DNA from: Streptosporangium carneum
GTDB taxonomy: Bacteria > Actinomycetota > Actinomycetes > Streptosporangiales > Streptosporangiaceae
Length of the DNA stretch: 50,392 bases
Assembly (NCBI RefSeq): GCF_027922005.1
Contig: NZ_BSEV01000043.1
Location: forward strand, 1-50,392
Direction of reading: 5' to 3'
Below are positions 14,458 through 23,121 of the stretch, in pieces (the stretch's first letter is position 1; every line of letters begins with the position of its first letter). The notes below the pieces were generated by a model that ran no database searches, was not told the DNA's origin, and saw nothing but the letters and a program-made list of their open reading frames with translations. A program made the position numbers and the translations under genes.

Positions 14458-15135
14458 ATGGCGACGGTTCTCGTGGTGGAAGACGACGAGTACGTGCGTT
14501 CCGCGATCATCCAGGAACTGGGCAGGCGTCAGCACGCCGTGCGCAGCGCGGGGCGGGCACTCGACGCGTTGCGGGAGATCACCCAGAATCCCCCCGACGC
14601 TGTGATCCTCGATCTCGGCCTGCCCGACCTGGACGGCTCAGAGGCCCTGAAGATGGTCCGCAGCGTGTCCAGCGTCCCGGTCATCGTGGCGACGGCCAGG
14701 GACGACGAGGCGGAGATCGTCCGCCTGCTGGAGGCGGGCGCGGACGACTACCTGGTCAAACCGTTCTCCGGCGACCACCTGAACGCCCGGCTTGACGCCG
14801 TGCTGCGCAGGGCCAGGGCGGCGACCCCGCCGCCGGTGCTGCACATCGGCGCGCTCGCGGTCGATCTCAACCGGCGCGAGGCCGCCCTTGGCGGCGCGCC
14901 GCTCACGCTGACCCGGCGGGAGTTCGACCTGCTCGCCTACCTCGCGGCCAGGGCGGACCGGGTCGTCTCCCGCAAGGAACTGCTCACCGAGGTGTGGCAG
15001 CAGTCCTACGGCGACGACCAGACCATCGACGTCCACCTGTCGTGGCTGCGGCGCAAACTCGGTGAGAGCGCCTCCTCCCCCCGCTACCTCCACACCGTGC
15101 GCGGCGTCGGCGTCATGCTGATCACACCGTCGTGA
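14458..15135 (+). CDS. OmpR-family response regulator
   Basis: A 225-residue two-domain regulator. The receiver domain has the acidic pair Asp9-Asp10, phosphoacceptor Asp52 (ILDLGLP), Thr79 and Lys101 (LVKPF). The C-terminal winged helix covers about 130-222 (LTLTRREFDLLAYLAARADRVVSRKELLTEVW, then IDVHLSWLRRKLGE). The ATG at 14458 fits the family N-terminus MATVLVVEDDE. The last bases overlap the kinase start (GTGA), so both are made together. It probably controls the divergent anchored-protein gene and others. Confidence 0.96.
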   Translation: MATVLVVEDDEYVRSAIIQELGRRQHAVRSAGRALDALREITQNPPDAVILDLGLPDLDGSEALKMVRSVSSVPVIVATARDDEAEIVRLLEAGADDYLVKPFSGDHLNARLDAVLRRARAATPPPVLHIGALAVDLNRREAALGGAPLTLTRREFDLLAYLAARADRVVSRKELLTEVWQQSYGDDQTIDVHLSWLRRKLGESASSPRYLHTVRGVGVMLITPS

Positions 15136-16493
15136 GACGGACCCTGGCCCTGCTCGCCGTCGCGGGAGCCTCGATGATCGCCCTGGCCTTCCTGATCCCG
15201 CTCGGGCTCATCGTCAGGGAGATCGCCCATGGCCGGGCGGTGGCGGAGGCGGAGCGGCAGGCGTCGGCGCTGGTCCCGGTGCTGGCCATCACCACGAACC
15301 CGGAACGGCTGACCCGCGCGGTGGCCAGCACCGGCGCGAAGGAGCGGATCGCCCTCCACCTGCCCGACGGCGGCTCGGTCGGCACGCTCAGGGCTCCGGC
15401 GGAGACCGTGGCCGCGCTGTCCCAGCTGACGCGGGCCGTGATCTGGGAGTCAGGCGACGACTACCTGCTGCTGCGTCCCGTCACCCTGGAGAACGGCCGG
15501 AGCGCCGTCATCGAGATCCTCGTGCCGTCCAACGACCTCACCCGGGGCGTCGCCGCGTCGTGGGCGGTGCTCAGCGGGGTCGCGGTGGTCCTGGTCGCGG
15601 GATCGGTGCTGGTCGCCGACCGCCTCGGGGTACGCGTGGTGCGCTCGGCGCGGCGCCTGGGCCGCGCGGCGGCCTCACTGGGCGCGGGCGACTTCAGCGT
15701 CCGGATCGCCCCCGAGGGACCCGCGGAACTGGCCGCCGCGGGAGAGGCCTTCAACACCATGGCCGACCAGATGGTCCAGCTGCTGGCCGCCGAACGGGAG
15801 ATGGCCGCCGATCTGTCGCACCGGCTGCGCACACCGCTCACGGCCCTGCGGCTCAGCCTGGACCACCTGGGTCCGGAGGCCGAGCAGAGCCGCCTGGCCC
15901 TGAGCCGCCTGGAGTCCGAGGTCGACGAGATCATCGCGGCGGCCAGGCAGCCCTCCCGCGCGCCGGGGCTCGTCCACTGCGACGCCGCCCAGGTGCTGCG
16001 CGAGCGGCTGACCTTCTGGTCCGCCCTGGCGGACGACCAGCAGCGGCCGTGGCAGCTGATCGGCGCCGCGGAGCCGGTCAGGATCCCGGTCGCGGCGGCC
16101 GAGCTGAGCGCCGTGGTCGACGCGCTGCTCGGCAACGTCTTCCGGCACACCCCGGAGGGCGCGGCGTTCACGGTGACGCTGCACCAGGGCTCGGACACGG
16201 CCGGCATCCTGATCGCCGACGCGGGGCCGGGCATCGCCGACCCCGAGGCGGCGCTGCGGCGGGGAGCCAGCGGGTCGGGATCCACCGGGCTCGGCCTGGA
16301 CATCGCCCGCCAGCTCGCCGAGGGCTCGGGCGGCACGCTGCGGATCGACGTCTCCGCCCTCGGCGGAGCCAGGGTGCAGCTGTGGTTCCGCACCGACCAG
16401 CGCGACCGCACCGCGCGTACGGCCAGGCGTCCCGCGGGGAAGCGGTGGTCGCGCGGGAAGCGCTCCTCACGGGAGACGGCCGAGAGGCGCTGA
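15132..16493 (+). CDS. Sensor histidine kinase
   Basis: A 453-residue membrane kinase. TM1 is at about 5-28, an extracytoplasmic sensor of about 110 residues follows, and TM2 is at about 142-162. Then come a HAMP domain (SLGAGDFSVRI at 182-192), the H-box DLSHRLRTPLTALR with phosphorylated His230, and an ATP-binding domain with the N-box NVFRHTPEGAA, DAGPGIAD and GSTGLGLDIARQLAEGSGG. The start is GTG, overlapping the response regulator stop. The tail after about 425 is Arg/Ser-rich. The signal is unknown. Confidence 0.95.
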   Translation: MRRTLALLAVAGASMIALAFLIPLGLIVREIAHGRAVAEAERQASALVPVLAITTNPERLTRAVASTGAKERIALHLPDGGSVGTLRAPAETVAALSQLTRAVIWESGDDYLLLRPVTLENGRSAVIEILVPSNDLTRGVAASWAVLSGVAVVLVAGSVLVADRLGVRVVRSARRLGRAAASLGAGDFSVRIAPEGPAELAAAGEAFNTMADQMVQLLAAEREMAADLSHRLRTPLTALRLSLDHLGPEAEQSRLALSRLESEVDEIIAAARQPSRAPGLVHCDAAQVLRERLTFWSALADDQQRPWQLIGAAEPVRIPVAAAELSAVVDALLGNVFRHTPEGAAFTVTLHQGSDTAGILIADAGPGIADPEAALRRGASGSGSTGLGLDIARQLAEGSGGTLRIDVSALGGARVQLWFRTDQRDRTARTARRPAGKRWSRGKRSSRETAERR

Positions 16494-16577
16494 GAGGCCG
16501 GTGGGGGCGTCACAGGGTCGCGGCGCCCATGAGCCTGACGGGTCGCCCACCGCCCGTGTGGCGGCCCGCTAGGCCCC

Positions 16578-16717
16578 GTCGTGGACGATGCCCGGCCCCG
16601 GGTGATCCTGTCGTGAACAGAGCGGCCGGTCCCGTCGTGGGCGAGCACGCGGGACGTCGTGAGCGGAGCCGCCGATCCGGCCCCGTCGTGAACGGAGTCG
16701 CCGCCCGGCCCGTCGTG
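16578..16717. repeat. Degenerate GTCGTG repeat block, six copies
   Basis: GTCGTG followed by G/A, A/G and usually C recurs at 16578, 16610, 16634, 16656, 16685 and 16712, at intervals of 22-32 bases, with similar GC-rich flanks (CGGCCCCGTCGTGAACGGAG type). The block lies between the convergent ends of the histidine kinase and the large regulator. It is not a CRISPR array (no regular spacing) and no RNA gene is evident. Confidence 0.65.
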
Positions 16718-16735
16718 GACGGACGCGCCCGGGTG

Positions 16736-19700
16736 TCAGATCGGGGGAACGCCGACCGCCGGCCACACCTCATGACAGGTCATGGACGCGCCCCGTCCGT
16801 ACGCCTCCTCGTACGCCCGCTCTCCGAGCGCCCTCCTGGTGGCCGCAGCCAGTCGCGCCACGTCGGCGTCGCCCGCCATGGCGCTGCCGCGCGTCGCCAT
16901 GCCCGCGCCGAGCAGCAGGGCCGCCTGTTCCGCGTCCCCCTCCAGCAGCGCGACGCCTGACAGCAGCTCGGTCACCAGCGCCGCCGTCGCCACGTTGCGC
17001 TGGTTCGCGGCGGAGACCAGCACCCGGTGGTACCAGGCCAGTGCCGCCCGGGCGTCGCCCTCGGCCTCGGCGACAAGCCCGAGGCCGATCATGACGGTGG
17101 CCCGGGTCTCCTCGGCCCCGAACCACCCGGCGGAGCATCCGGCCAGCGCCGCCTCCCCCAGCCGCCGGGCCTCGGCCAACTCGCCCCGCGCCCTGGCGAT
17201 GACGCCCAGCTCGTGGTTGGCCAGGGCGAGCACCTCGGACGCCCCGGTACGGCGGGCCAGCTCGGCCGCCCGCTCCGCGTCCTCCCGCGCCCCGTCCAGG
17301 TCGCCCGTCCGCGCCCGCACCCCCGCGCGCTGGCACAGGCGCTCGGCGATGTCCTCGTCGGCGCCGAGCTCCCGGGCCAGCTCGAGGGACTCACCGCACA
17401 GGGTTCGAGCACGCTCGACGTCACCCCGCCATTCGGCGATCTTGGCGAGCTCGGACAGGGCGACCGCCATCCCCCACCGCTCCCCGAGGGCGCGGAAGCC
17501 GTCCAGCCCGGCGGAGAGCCCGTGTTCGGCCTCGTCGATCCGCCCGGCGTACAGCACCCTCAGCCCCTCGCCGAGGTGGCCGAGCGCCTGACTCCACGGG
17601 TCGGCGCCGACGAGCTTGTGCCACTGGTCGCCCAGGTTCGCCTTCCGCGCCTCGGGGACGCCCATCGCCATGCCCAGCATCATGGTCAGGAAGGGCTGCC
17701 GGGGCGGGCCTCCCCTGGCCAGCATCGTCTCGACGGCGTTGTCCAGATGGGCGTCGAACTCGCTGCGGGATCCGCCCGACGCGATGCTCAGGACGCACAG
17801 GGTGTACTCCTCCTCGAACCCGTCGGGAGGGTGCGGACCGATCCTCCTGACGAGTTCCTCCGCGCGCGCCGCCCCCTGGCTGCGCATCCCGCGCAGCCAC
17901 CAGTAGGGCGTCAGGGAGGCCAGCAACCGCAGCGCCCGCCCCGTGTCGGCGGCGTCCGCCGCCTCGGAGACCCGGTGGAGCGCGGCGTGCAGGTTGTCAC
18001 GCTCGGCGTCGAGCGAGGCCAGCCACTCCAGCTGGCCGGCGGTGATCAAGCGTGGCTCCGCGGTCAGCGCCAGGCCGAGGAAGTGGTCGGCGTGCGAGCG
18101 CCTCAGCCGCTCCGTCTCCCCCGCCTCCGCCAGGCGTTCGGCACAGAACGCCTGGATCGTGTTGAGCATGCGGTAACGGTCTCCCGAGACCTCGACGAGG
18201 GACTTGTCCGCCAGGCCGGTCAGCGCCTCGACCACCTCGTCGTCGGGCAGCCCGCACACCGAGGAGACCGCCTCCAGGGTGGCGCCGCCGCTGAAGACCG
18301 TCAGCCACCTGGCCAGCGCCCGCTCCGTCTCGTCGAGCAGGTCCCAGCTCCACTCGACCACCGCGCGCAGCGTGCGGTGCCTCGGCTGCGCGGTACGGCT
18401 GCCGCGCGACAGCAACCGGAACCGGTCGTCCAGTCTTGCGGCCACCTCGGCGACCGGCAGCGACCGCAGCCGCGCCGCGGCCAGTTCGATCGCCAGCGGC
18501 TGCCCGTCGAGAGCCCGGCAGATCCGCAGGACGGCCTCGACGTTCGCCTCGTCGACGGTGAAGCCCGGCAGCACGGCGGCGGCCCGGTGCGCGAAGAGCT
18601 GGACGGCGGGGTAGTCGAGCGTCCGCGGCGCGGGCGTGCCCTGCGGCGGCACCGCGAGCGCGGGCAGCGGGCACAGGCTCTCTCCGGTGATGCCCAGCGC
18701 CTCCCTGCTCGTGGCGAGGATCCGCAGTCCGGGACACGCGCCGAGCAGGCGTCCCGCGAGCTCCGCCGCGGCCTCGACGAGATGCTCGCAGTTGTCGAAG
18801 ACGAGCAGGACGCGACGCCCGGCGAGCGCGGCGATCATCCGCTCGACCGCGTCGGCCTGCGGCCTGCCCGCTCCCGGCGTCAGTCCCGTCTCGCGGAGCC
18901 CGAGCACGCCGAACACGGCCTGGGCGACCTCGGCCTCCCGGCTCAGCGGCGCGAGATCCACGAAGTGGACCTCCCCCGGCCGCCGCGCCGCCGCCTCGAC
19001 CGCCAGGCGTGTCTTGCCCACTCCTCCCGGCCCCGTGAGAGTGACCAGGCGTCCCTCCTCAAGGAGCGCGCCGACCCGTGCCAGTTCCTCGCGCCTGCCC
19101 ACGAAACTGGTCAGCTGCGCCGTGAGGGCGTGCCGTGCGACGGGTCCCGTCGCCGGGAGGACGGCCGTCTCCCGCCCGACCTGCCGGGTCCCGTCCCGCG
19201 GAGACGAATCCGTCCCGGACGCAGCCGGAGGCGGAGCCTGCCCGGACGCGACCAGGGGCGGAGCCGGGTCGGCCCCGAACGCCGCAGGACCCCGCGGCAG
19301 GTCCGCCCTGAGCACGGCCAGGTGCGTGGCGGCCAGCTCGGCCGTCGGCTCCGCTCCGAGCTCCTCGGCCAGGAGCCGCCTGACCTCCTCGTACGCGGCG
19401 AGCGCCTCGGCCTGCCTGCCGCTGCCGTACAGCGCCCGCATGAGCTGTCCCCGTAACCGCTCCCGCAGCGGGTGCACGGCCACCAGCGCCCGCAGCTCGG
19501 CCACCAGCGCCCGGTGCTCACCCGCCGCCAGCTCCGCCTCCGCGCGGTCCTCGAGCGCCGCCAGACGCAGCTCCTCCAGGCGCGTGACCTGCGCCGGCGC
19601 GAACGGAGCCTCGCCCACGTCGGGCAGGGCGGGCCCCCGCCACAGGCCGAGCGCCTCGCGCAGGAGCGCGGCGGCGCCCACCCCGTCGCCCGCGGCCATG

Positions 19701-20032
19701 ACCCGACGTCCTCGCGCCGCCAGCCGCTCGAACCGGTGGACGTCGACGTCCTCCGGCCGCGCCGCGAGCCGGTAGCCCGCCGGATGGAACTCCACCGTGC
19801 CTGCGCCTCCCAGCGACTGCCTGAGCCGGGAGACCTGCGCCTGCAGCGCGTTGACGACGTTGCCCGCGGGGGCGTCGCCGTAGAGTCCGTCGATCAGCCG
19901 CTCCGCGGTGACCACCCGTCCCGCGTCGAGCGCCAGCATCGCGAGCAGCGCCCGCGTCCTCGGCCCGCCCACGGCGACCGGGCTCCCTTCGGCGTCCCGC
20001 ACCTCCGTCGCGCCCAGCAAGCCGACCCACAT
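16736..20032 (-). CDS. BTAD / NB-ARC / TPR transcriptional regulator (AfsR/SARP-like)
   Basis: A 1098-residue regulator. Residues 1-92 form an OmpR-type winged helix (RALLAMLALDAGRVVTAERLIDGL, then NALQAQVSRLRQSLGG). Residues about 98-245 form the bacterial transcriptional activation domain. A Pro/Ala linker (246-298) leads to an NB-ARC-type ATPase with Walker A GPGGVGKTR (334-342) and Walker B VLLVFDNCEHL. The C-terminal half is TPR-like helical repeats. Such proteins are ATP-controlled activators, often of secondary metabolism or development. No biosynthetic cluster is adjacent; only an MFS exporter lies beyond its 5' end. Confidence 0.93.
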   Translation of the reverse strand: MWVGLLGATEVRDAEGSPVAVGGPRTRALLAMLALDAGRVVTAERLIDGLYGDAPAGNVVNALQAQVSRLRQSLGGAGTVEFHPAGYRLAARPEDVDVHRFERLAARGRRVMAAGDGVGAAALLREALGLWRGPALPDVGEAPFAPAQVTRLEELRLAALEDRAEAELAAGEHRALVAELRALVAVHPLRERLRGQLMRALYGSGRQAEALAAYEEVRRLLAEELGAEPTAELAATHLAVLRADLPRGPAAFGADPAPPLVASGQAPPPAASGTDSSPRDGTRQVGRETAVLPATGPVARHALTAQLTSFVGRREELARVGALLEEGRLVTLTGPGGVGKTRLAVEAAARRPGEVHFVDLAPLSREAEVAQAVFGVLGLRETGLTPGAGRPQADAVERMIAALAGRRVLLVFDNCEHLVEAAAELAGRLLGACPGLRILATSREALGITGESLCPLPALAVPPQGTPAPRTLDYPAVQLFAHRAAAVLPGFTVDEANVEAVLRICRALDGQPLAIELAAARLRSLPVAEVAARLDDRFRLLSRGSRTAQPRHRTLRAVVEWSWDLLDETERALARWLTVFSGGATLEAVSSVCGLPDDEVVEALTGLADKSLVEVSGDRYRMLNTIQAFCAERLAEAGETERLRRSHADHFLGLALTAEPRLITAGQLEWLASLDAERDNLHAALHRVSEAADAADTGRALRLLASLTPYWWLRGMRSQGAARAEELVRRIGPHPPDGFEEEYTLCVLSIASGGSRSEFDAHLDNAVETMLARGGPPRQPFLTMMLGMAMGVPEARKANLGDQWHKLVGADPWSQALGHLGEGLRVLYAGRIDEAEHGLSAGLDGFRALGERWGMAVALSELAKIAEWRGDVERARTLCGESLELARELGADEDIAERLCQRAGVRARTGDLDGAREDAERAAELARRTGASEVLALANHELGVIARARGELAEARRLGEAALAGCSAGWFGAEETRATVMIGLGLVAEAEGDARAALAWYHRVLVSAANQRNVATAALVTELLSGVALLEGDAEQAALLLGAGMATRGSAMAGDADVARLAAATRRALGERAYEEAYGRGASMTCHEVWPAVGVPPI

Positions 20033-20097
20033 GGCACCGATTATCGTGCTTGACCGGCCCGGCGCGCACCGGCCGGCGGCCCCGAGCCTGCCGGGGC

Positions 20098-21384
20098 TCA
20101 GGGGAGAGCGGCGGCCTGCTCGGCGGGCGCGCGGCGCAGGATTCCCCGCACGGGCAGCAGAACGGCTCTGTCCAGCCGGACGTTCGACAGGCGGGCCAGC
20201 GCGGCGGCGGCGACCAGTGTGGCGGCCACGGTGGCCGCCCCCGCCGCCTCGAGAGTCAGCCGGGGGCCGAGCTCGTCGCAGAGCCAGCCGAGCAGGGGGC
20301 CGCCGACGGCGCCCGCGGCCGCGCTCACCACCCCTTGGACGGCGATGACGCGCCCGCGCATGTCACCGGGACTGTCCAGCTGGACACGCGTGCCGACGGT
20401 GGTGTCGATGATCACGGCTCCGGCCGCGATCGGCAGGATGAGCGCGGCGAAGGCCGCCATGCCCGGCATGAGACCGCTCACGCTCTGGGCCACGCTCGTC
20501 AGCAGCGCGGCGCCGAGCAGCAGCCCGATCGTCAGGCGGGGGCGTCCGGCGGCGATCACGCCTCCGGCCACGGTGCCGATCGCGAACACCGTCGACAGCA
20601 GGCCGTATCCGCCCGCTCCGGCGTCCAGCGGTCCCGCGCTCATGGCCGCCATGGTGACCTGGTAGTTGCGCCCCAGGCTGCCCAGGACGAGCGCGAGCGC
20701 CAGCAGGACCAGCAGCCGCGGCGTGCGCAGCACGTAGGCGAGGCCGGCGCGCACGCTGCCGCTGTTCTCCCCCGCGTGCACGAGCCGGTGCATCTCGGAG
20801 GCGCGCATCGCGAGGATCGAGGCGATCACGGCGAAGAAGCTCACCGCGTTGAGGAGGAACAGGCCGCCGGCGCCGGTGAAGGGGAGGAGCATGCCCGCCA
20901 GGCTCATGCCGAGGATGCGGCCCCCCGAGTTGATGACGGAGCCGAGCGCGAGGGCGTTGGGCAGGTCCTCCCGGGGGACGACCTCCGCGCCGAACCTGCC
21001 GAGCGCGGGCCCGCCGATCGCGCTGACCACGCCACTGGCGAGCACAAGACCGTAGACGGGGGTCATCGAGGCCGGGTCGCTCATCGCGACCGATGCGAGG
21101 ACCGCGGCGAGGACCGCGTGGGCGACCTGCGTGGCGAGCACCACCGGACGGCTGGGAAGCCTGTCGGCCAGAGCGCCGCCCCACAGCCCGAGCAGGAGGG
21201 TGGGAAGCGCCTGGAGGACGAGGCTCAGGCCCACACTGGCCGCCGATCCGGTCTTGGAGAGGATCAGCCAGTTGACGCCCAGCACCTGCATCCAGGTGCC
21301 GGTGACGGAGACCAGGTCGGCTCCCGCCCATAGCCGGTAGTTGTGGTGCTTGAGGGAACGCAGCGTCGCCGCTGACAAAGACAC
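20098..21384 (-). CDS. MFS transporter, MFS_3/EntS-like
   Basis: A 428-residue, 12-segment exporter. It starts with SLKHHNYRLWAGADLVSVTGTWMQVLGVNWLI, typical of the enterobactin-exporter-like branch, and has ALADRLPSRPV as motif A. The GTG at 21384 is chosen because AAGGA lies eight bases upstream; the frame before it (from a TTG at 21432) is Lys-rich and unlike the family. It ends 66 bases before the large regulator gene on the same strand, so the regulator may be transcribed with it. The substrate is unknown. Confidence 0.88.
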   Translation of the reverse strand: MSLSAATLRSLKHHNYRLWAGADLVSVTGTWMQVLGVNWLILSKTGSAASVGLSLVLQALPTLLLGLWGGALADRLPSRPVVLATQVAHAVLAAVLASVAMSDPASMTPVYGLVLASGVVSAIGGPALGRFGAEVVPREDLPNALALGSVINSGGRILGMSLAGMLLPFTGAGGLFLLNAVSFFAVIASILAMRASEMHRLVHAGENSGSVRAGLAYVLRTPRLLVLLALALVLGSLGRNYQVTMAAMSAGPLDAGAGGYGLLSTVFAIGTVAGGVIAAGRPRLTIGLLLGAALLTSVAQSVSGLMPGMAAFAALILPIAAGAVIIDTTVGTRVQLDSPGDMRGRVIAVQGVVSAAAGAVGGPLLGWLCDELGPRLTLEAAGAATVAATLVAAAALARLSNVRLDRAVLLPVRGILRRAPAEQAAALP

Positions 21385-21718
21385 GACTTTGTCCTTCTTT
21401 GGGGATTTATCGAAGTACCGAACACCCCCCAAAGAGAGATGGATTCCTAAATGACCGGATTGTGAGACTAATCACGCATCTGGGTAGGTTTAAAGCTCTT
21501 GATCATCAGGATCCTGATAGATCACCTTTACCAATGGGAAAGCCGTCCCGATCGGTACGCACTCCGGGACCGGGAACCCTCTCCGGCCCGAGCCCCGATG
21601 CGCGGACCCGCTCGTCGTCCCGCGCCGGAAAGACGGGAGGCATGTGCCCCTGCCGCGGCGGAAGGGAGCCACGAGGAGCAGGGCGACCGCGGGAGGCGGC
21701 CGTGTCGAGCCGGAAAAC
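21385..21718. other. Intergenic stretch without a gene; short palindrome
   Basis: About 330 bases between the MFS gene start and terminator copy C. It holds the MFS promoter region and a 14-bp perfect palindrome ATCAGGATCCTGAT at 21505-21518 flanked by imperfect TGATC/GATCA. Part of it (21420-21540) has a lower GC content than its surroundings. No RNA gene or coding frame with start signals was found. Confidence 0.5.
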
Positions 21719-21761
21719 GACGAGATCCCGCCCGATCAAGCCGATCGGACGGGATCTCGTC
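21719..21761 (-). terminator. Terminator hairpin, copy C, behind second tRNA-Ala
   Basis: The arms GACGAGATCCCGCCCGATC and GATCGGACGGGATCTCGTC are identical to copy A (3986-4028), followed by a TTTT run in the minus direction. It lies 35 bases beyond the tRNA 3' end. Confidence 0.85.
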
Positions 21762-21796
21762 GACTTCCTTCGGCCGTCCGTGAGAACGACCCGGGG

Positions 21797-21869
21797 TGGA
21801 GCTATGGGGATTCGAACCCCAGACCTCCTCCATGCCATGGAGGCGCGCTACCAGCTGCGCCATAGCCCC
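21797..21869 (-). tRNA. tRNA-Ala (anticodon GGC), second identical copy
   Basis: Identical over 73 bases to the gene at 7514-7586, with the G3-U70 pair, GGC anticodon, TTCGAAT T-loop and no encoded CCA. A TATGCT at about 21911-21916 on the minus strand is a plausible -10 box. It ends the conserved core block, following the histidine phosphatase gene. Confidence 0.97.
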
Positions 21870-21949
21870 TGGTCACCGCTCCGAGTCCTCTCGTCGCGGC
21901 GCTTCGGAAGCATACAAGGACATCCAGGAGTTCACCTAATCGACGGTCA

Positions 21950-21986
21950 TGCGGCCCACGCCCTTCACCTAGGGGCGTGAGCCGCA
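21950..21986 (-). terminator. Terminator after the nadD-rsfS-phosphatase unit
   Basis: TGCGGCCCACGCCC and GGGGCGTGAGCCGCA form a long stem with one mismatch, ten bases after the phosphatase stop at 21996. Confidence 0.8.
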
Positions 21987-21995
21987 CACGCCGGG

Positions 21996-22628
21996 TCAGT
22001 CCTGGGTGACCTCGGGACTGTCGTCGCTCTGGACGGGCTCGGGCAGGGTTCCCGCGTTGTGCTCCATCAGACGCCAGCCCTTGCGGCCCTCCTCGAGCAC
22101 CGACCACGAGCAGTTGCCCAGACCGCCGAGGGCGGGCCAGAGCTCCTCCGGCAGGCCTATCAGCTTGGCGATGCCGAGCCGGATCGCCGCCCCGTGGGAG
22201 GCGATCACGAGCAGCCCGTCGGGCTCGAGCCGTTCGGCCCACCTGCGGATCGACGAGGAGACGCGCTCGGCGACGTCGGTGACCACCTCGCCGCCGGGGG
22301 CCTCCCAGTCGGCGAACTCCCTGGGCCAGCCCGCGGAGATCTCCTCCCGGGTGAGCCCCTCCCACTCGCCGCCGCCGCGCTCGCGCAGGTCCTTGTCCAC
22401 CGACACGCTCAGGCCGACGAGGCGGCCGAGCGCCGAGGCGGTGTCGAAGGCCCGCTGGAGGTCAGAGGAGACGATCATGGTGGGGCGGAGCGCGGCGAGC
22501 AGCGAGGCCGCCCGCGCCGCCTGCGCGACACCGGTCTCGTCCAGCGGAATGTCGCTGTGTCCCTGGAAACGGTGCTCGACGTTCCACAGCGTCTGGCCGT
22601 GTCTCAGGCAGACGACCCTGCGACTCAC
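21996..22628 (-). CDS. Histidine phosphatase family protein (phosphoglycerate mutase-like)
   Basis: A 210-residue one-domain enzyme. The catalytic loop is CLRHGQTLWN (His10), and the second His lies in VIASHGAAIRLG; ERGGGEWEGLTREE carries the conserved acidic residue. Such proteins dephosphorylate small phosphometabolites or proteins; the substrate cannot be told. The GTG start overlaps the rsfS stop (GTGA), so the two are translationally coupled. The nadD-rsfS-phosphatase order is common in actinobacteria. Confidence 0.93.
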   Translation of the reverse strand: MSRRVVCLRHGQTLWNVEHRFQGHSDIPLDETGVAQAARAASLLAALRPTMIVSSDLQRAFDTASALGRLVGLSVSVDKDLRERGGGEWEGLTREEISAGWPREFADWEAPGGEVVTDVAERVSSSIRRWAERLEPDGLLVIASHGAAIRLGIAKLIGLPEELWPALGGLGNCSWSVLEEGRKGWRLMEHNAGTLPEPVQSDDSPEVTQD

Positions 22629-23032
22629 TCAGTTACCGCCTCGCGGGCGCGCTGGGCGGCGACCTGCGTGACGCTGTCAGGCAGGGCGATGGAGGGGCAG
22701 TCCTTCCACAGGCGCTCAAGCGCGTAGAAGGTGCGGTCCTCCTCGTGCTGGACGTGCACGACGATGTCGACGTAGTCCAGGAGAACCCAGCGGCCCTCAC
22801 GCTCGCCCTCCCTGCGGACGGGCTTGGCGTGGGCCTCGATCCGCAGCCGTTCCTCGATCTCGTCGACGATGGCGCGGACCTGACGGTCGTTGGTGGCGGA
22901 GCAGAGCAGGAACGCGTCGGTGATGACGAGCTGGTCGCTCACGTCATAGGCGAGGATGTCATCGGCCAGCTTGTCCGCCGCGGCCTCGGCTGCGAGTCTG
23001 ACGAGCTGAACGGATCTGTCGGTTGCGGTCAC
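22625..23032 (-). CDS. rsfS: Ribosome silencing factor RsfS
   Basis: A 135-residue Iojap/RsfS domain with the core DKLADDILAYDVSDQLVITDAFLLCSATNDRQVRAIVDEIEERL and GRWVLLDYVDIVVHVQHEEDRTFYALERLWKDC. It binds ribosomal protein L14 and blocks subunit joining under nutrient stress. The GTG at 23032 gives MTATDRS, the start I recall for Streptomyces homologues; GGAGG lies 13 bases upstream, farther than usual. It overlaps the phosphatase gene by four bases and lies downstream of nadD. Confidence 0.95.
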   Translation of the reverse strand: MTATDRSVQLVRLAAEAAADKLADDILAYDVSDQLVITDAFLLCSATNDRQVRAIVDEIEERLRIEAHAKPVRREGEREGRWVLLDYVDIVVHVQHEEDRTFYALERLWKDCPSIALPDSVTQVAAQRAREAVTE

Positions 23033-23121
23033 GGTGTCGGTTAGTCCTCCAGTAGTCGACGCTGTCACCTATCAGGGTGCCCGATCGGGCGGTCGTTGAA
23101 GAGCCGCCGTAGGTACAACGC

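Noticed and set aside
16578..16717. CRISPR array
   Set aside because: The repeats are only six to nine conserved bases with irregular spacing, and no cas genes are present.
17027..19456. 809-residue plus-strand ORF opposite the large regulator
   Set aside because: It is the antisense shadow of the BTAD/NB-ARC gene, with Arg/Gln/Asp-rich low-complexity sequence.
7514..21869. Integrated element with tRNA attachment sites
   Set aside because: Both tRNA copies are complete and the segment lacks integrase, excisionase or mobilisation genes, so a mobile element is not claimed; only the repeat structure is reported.
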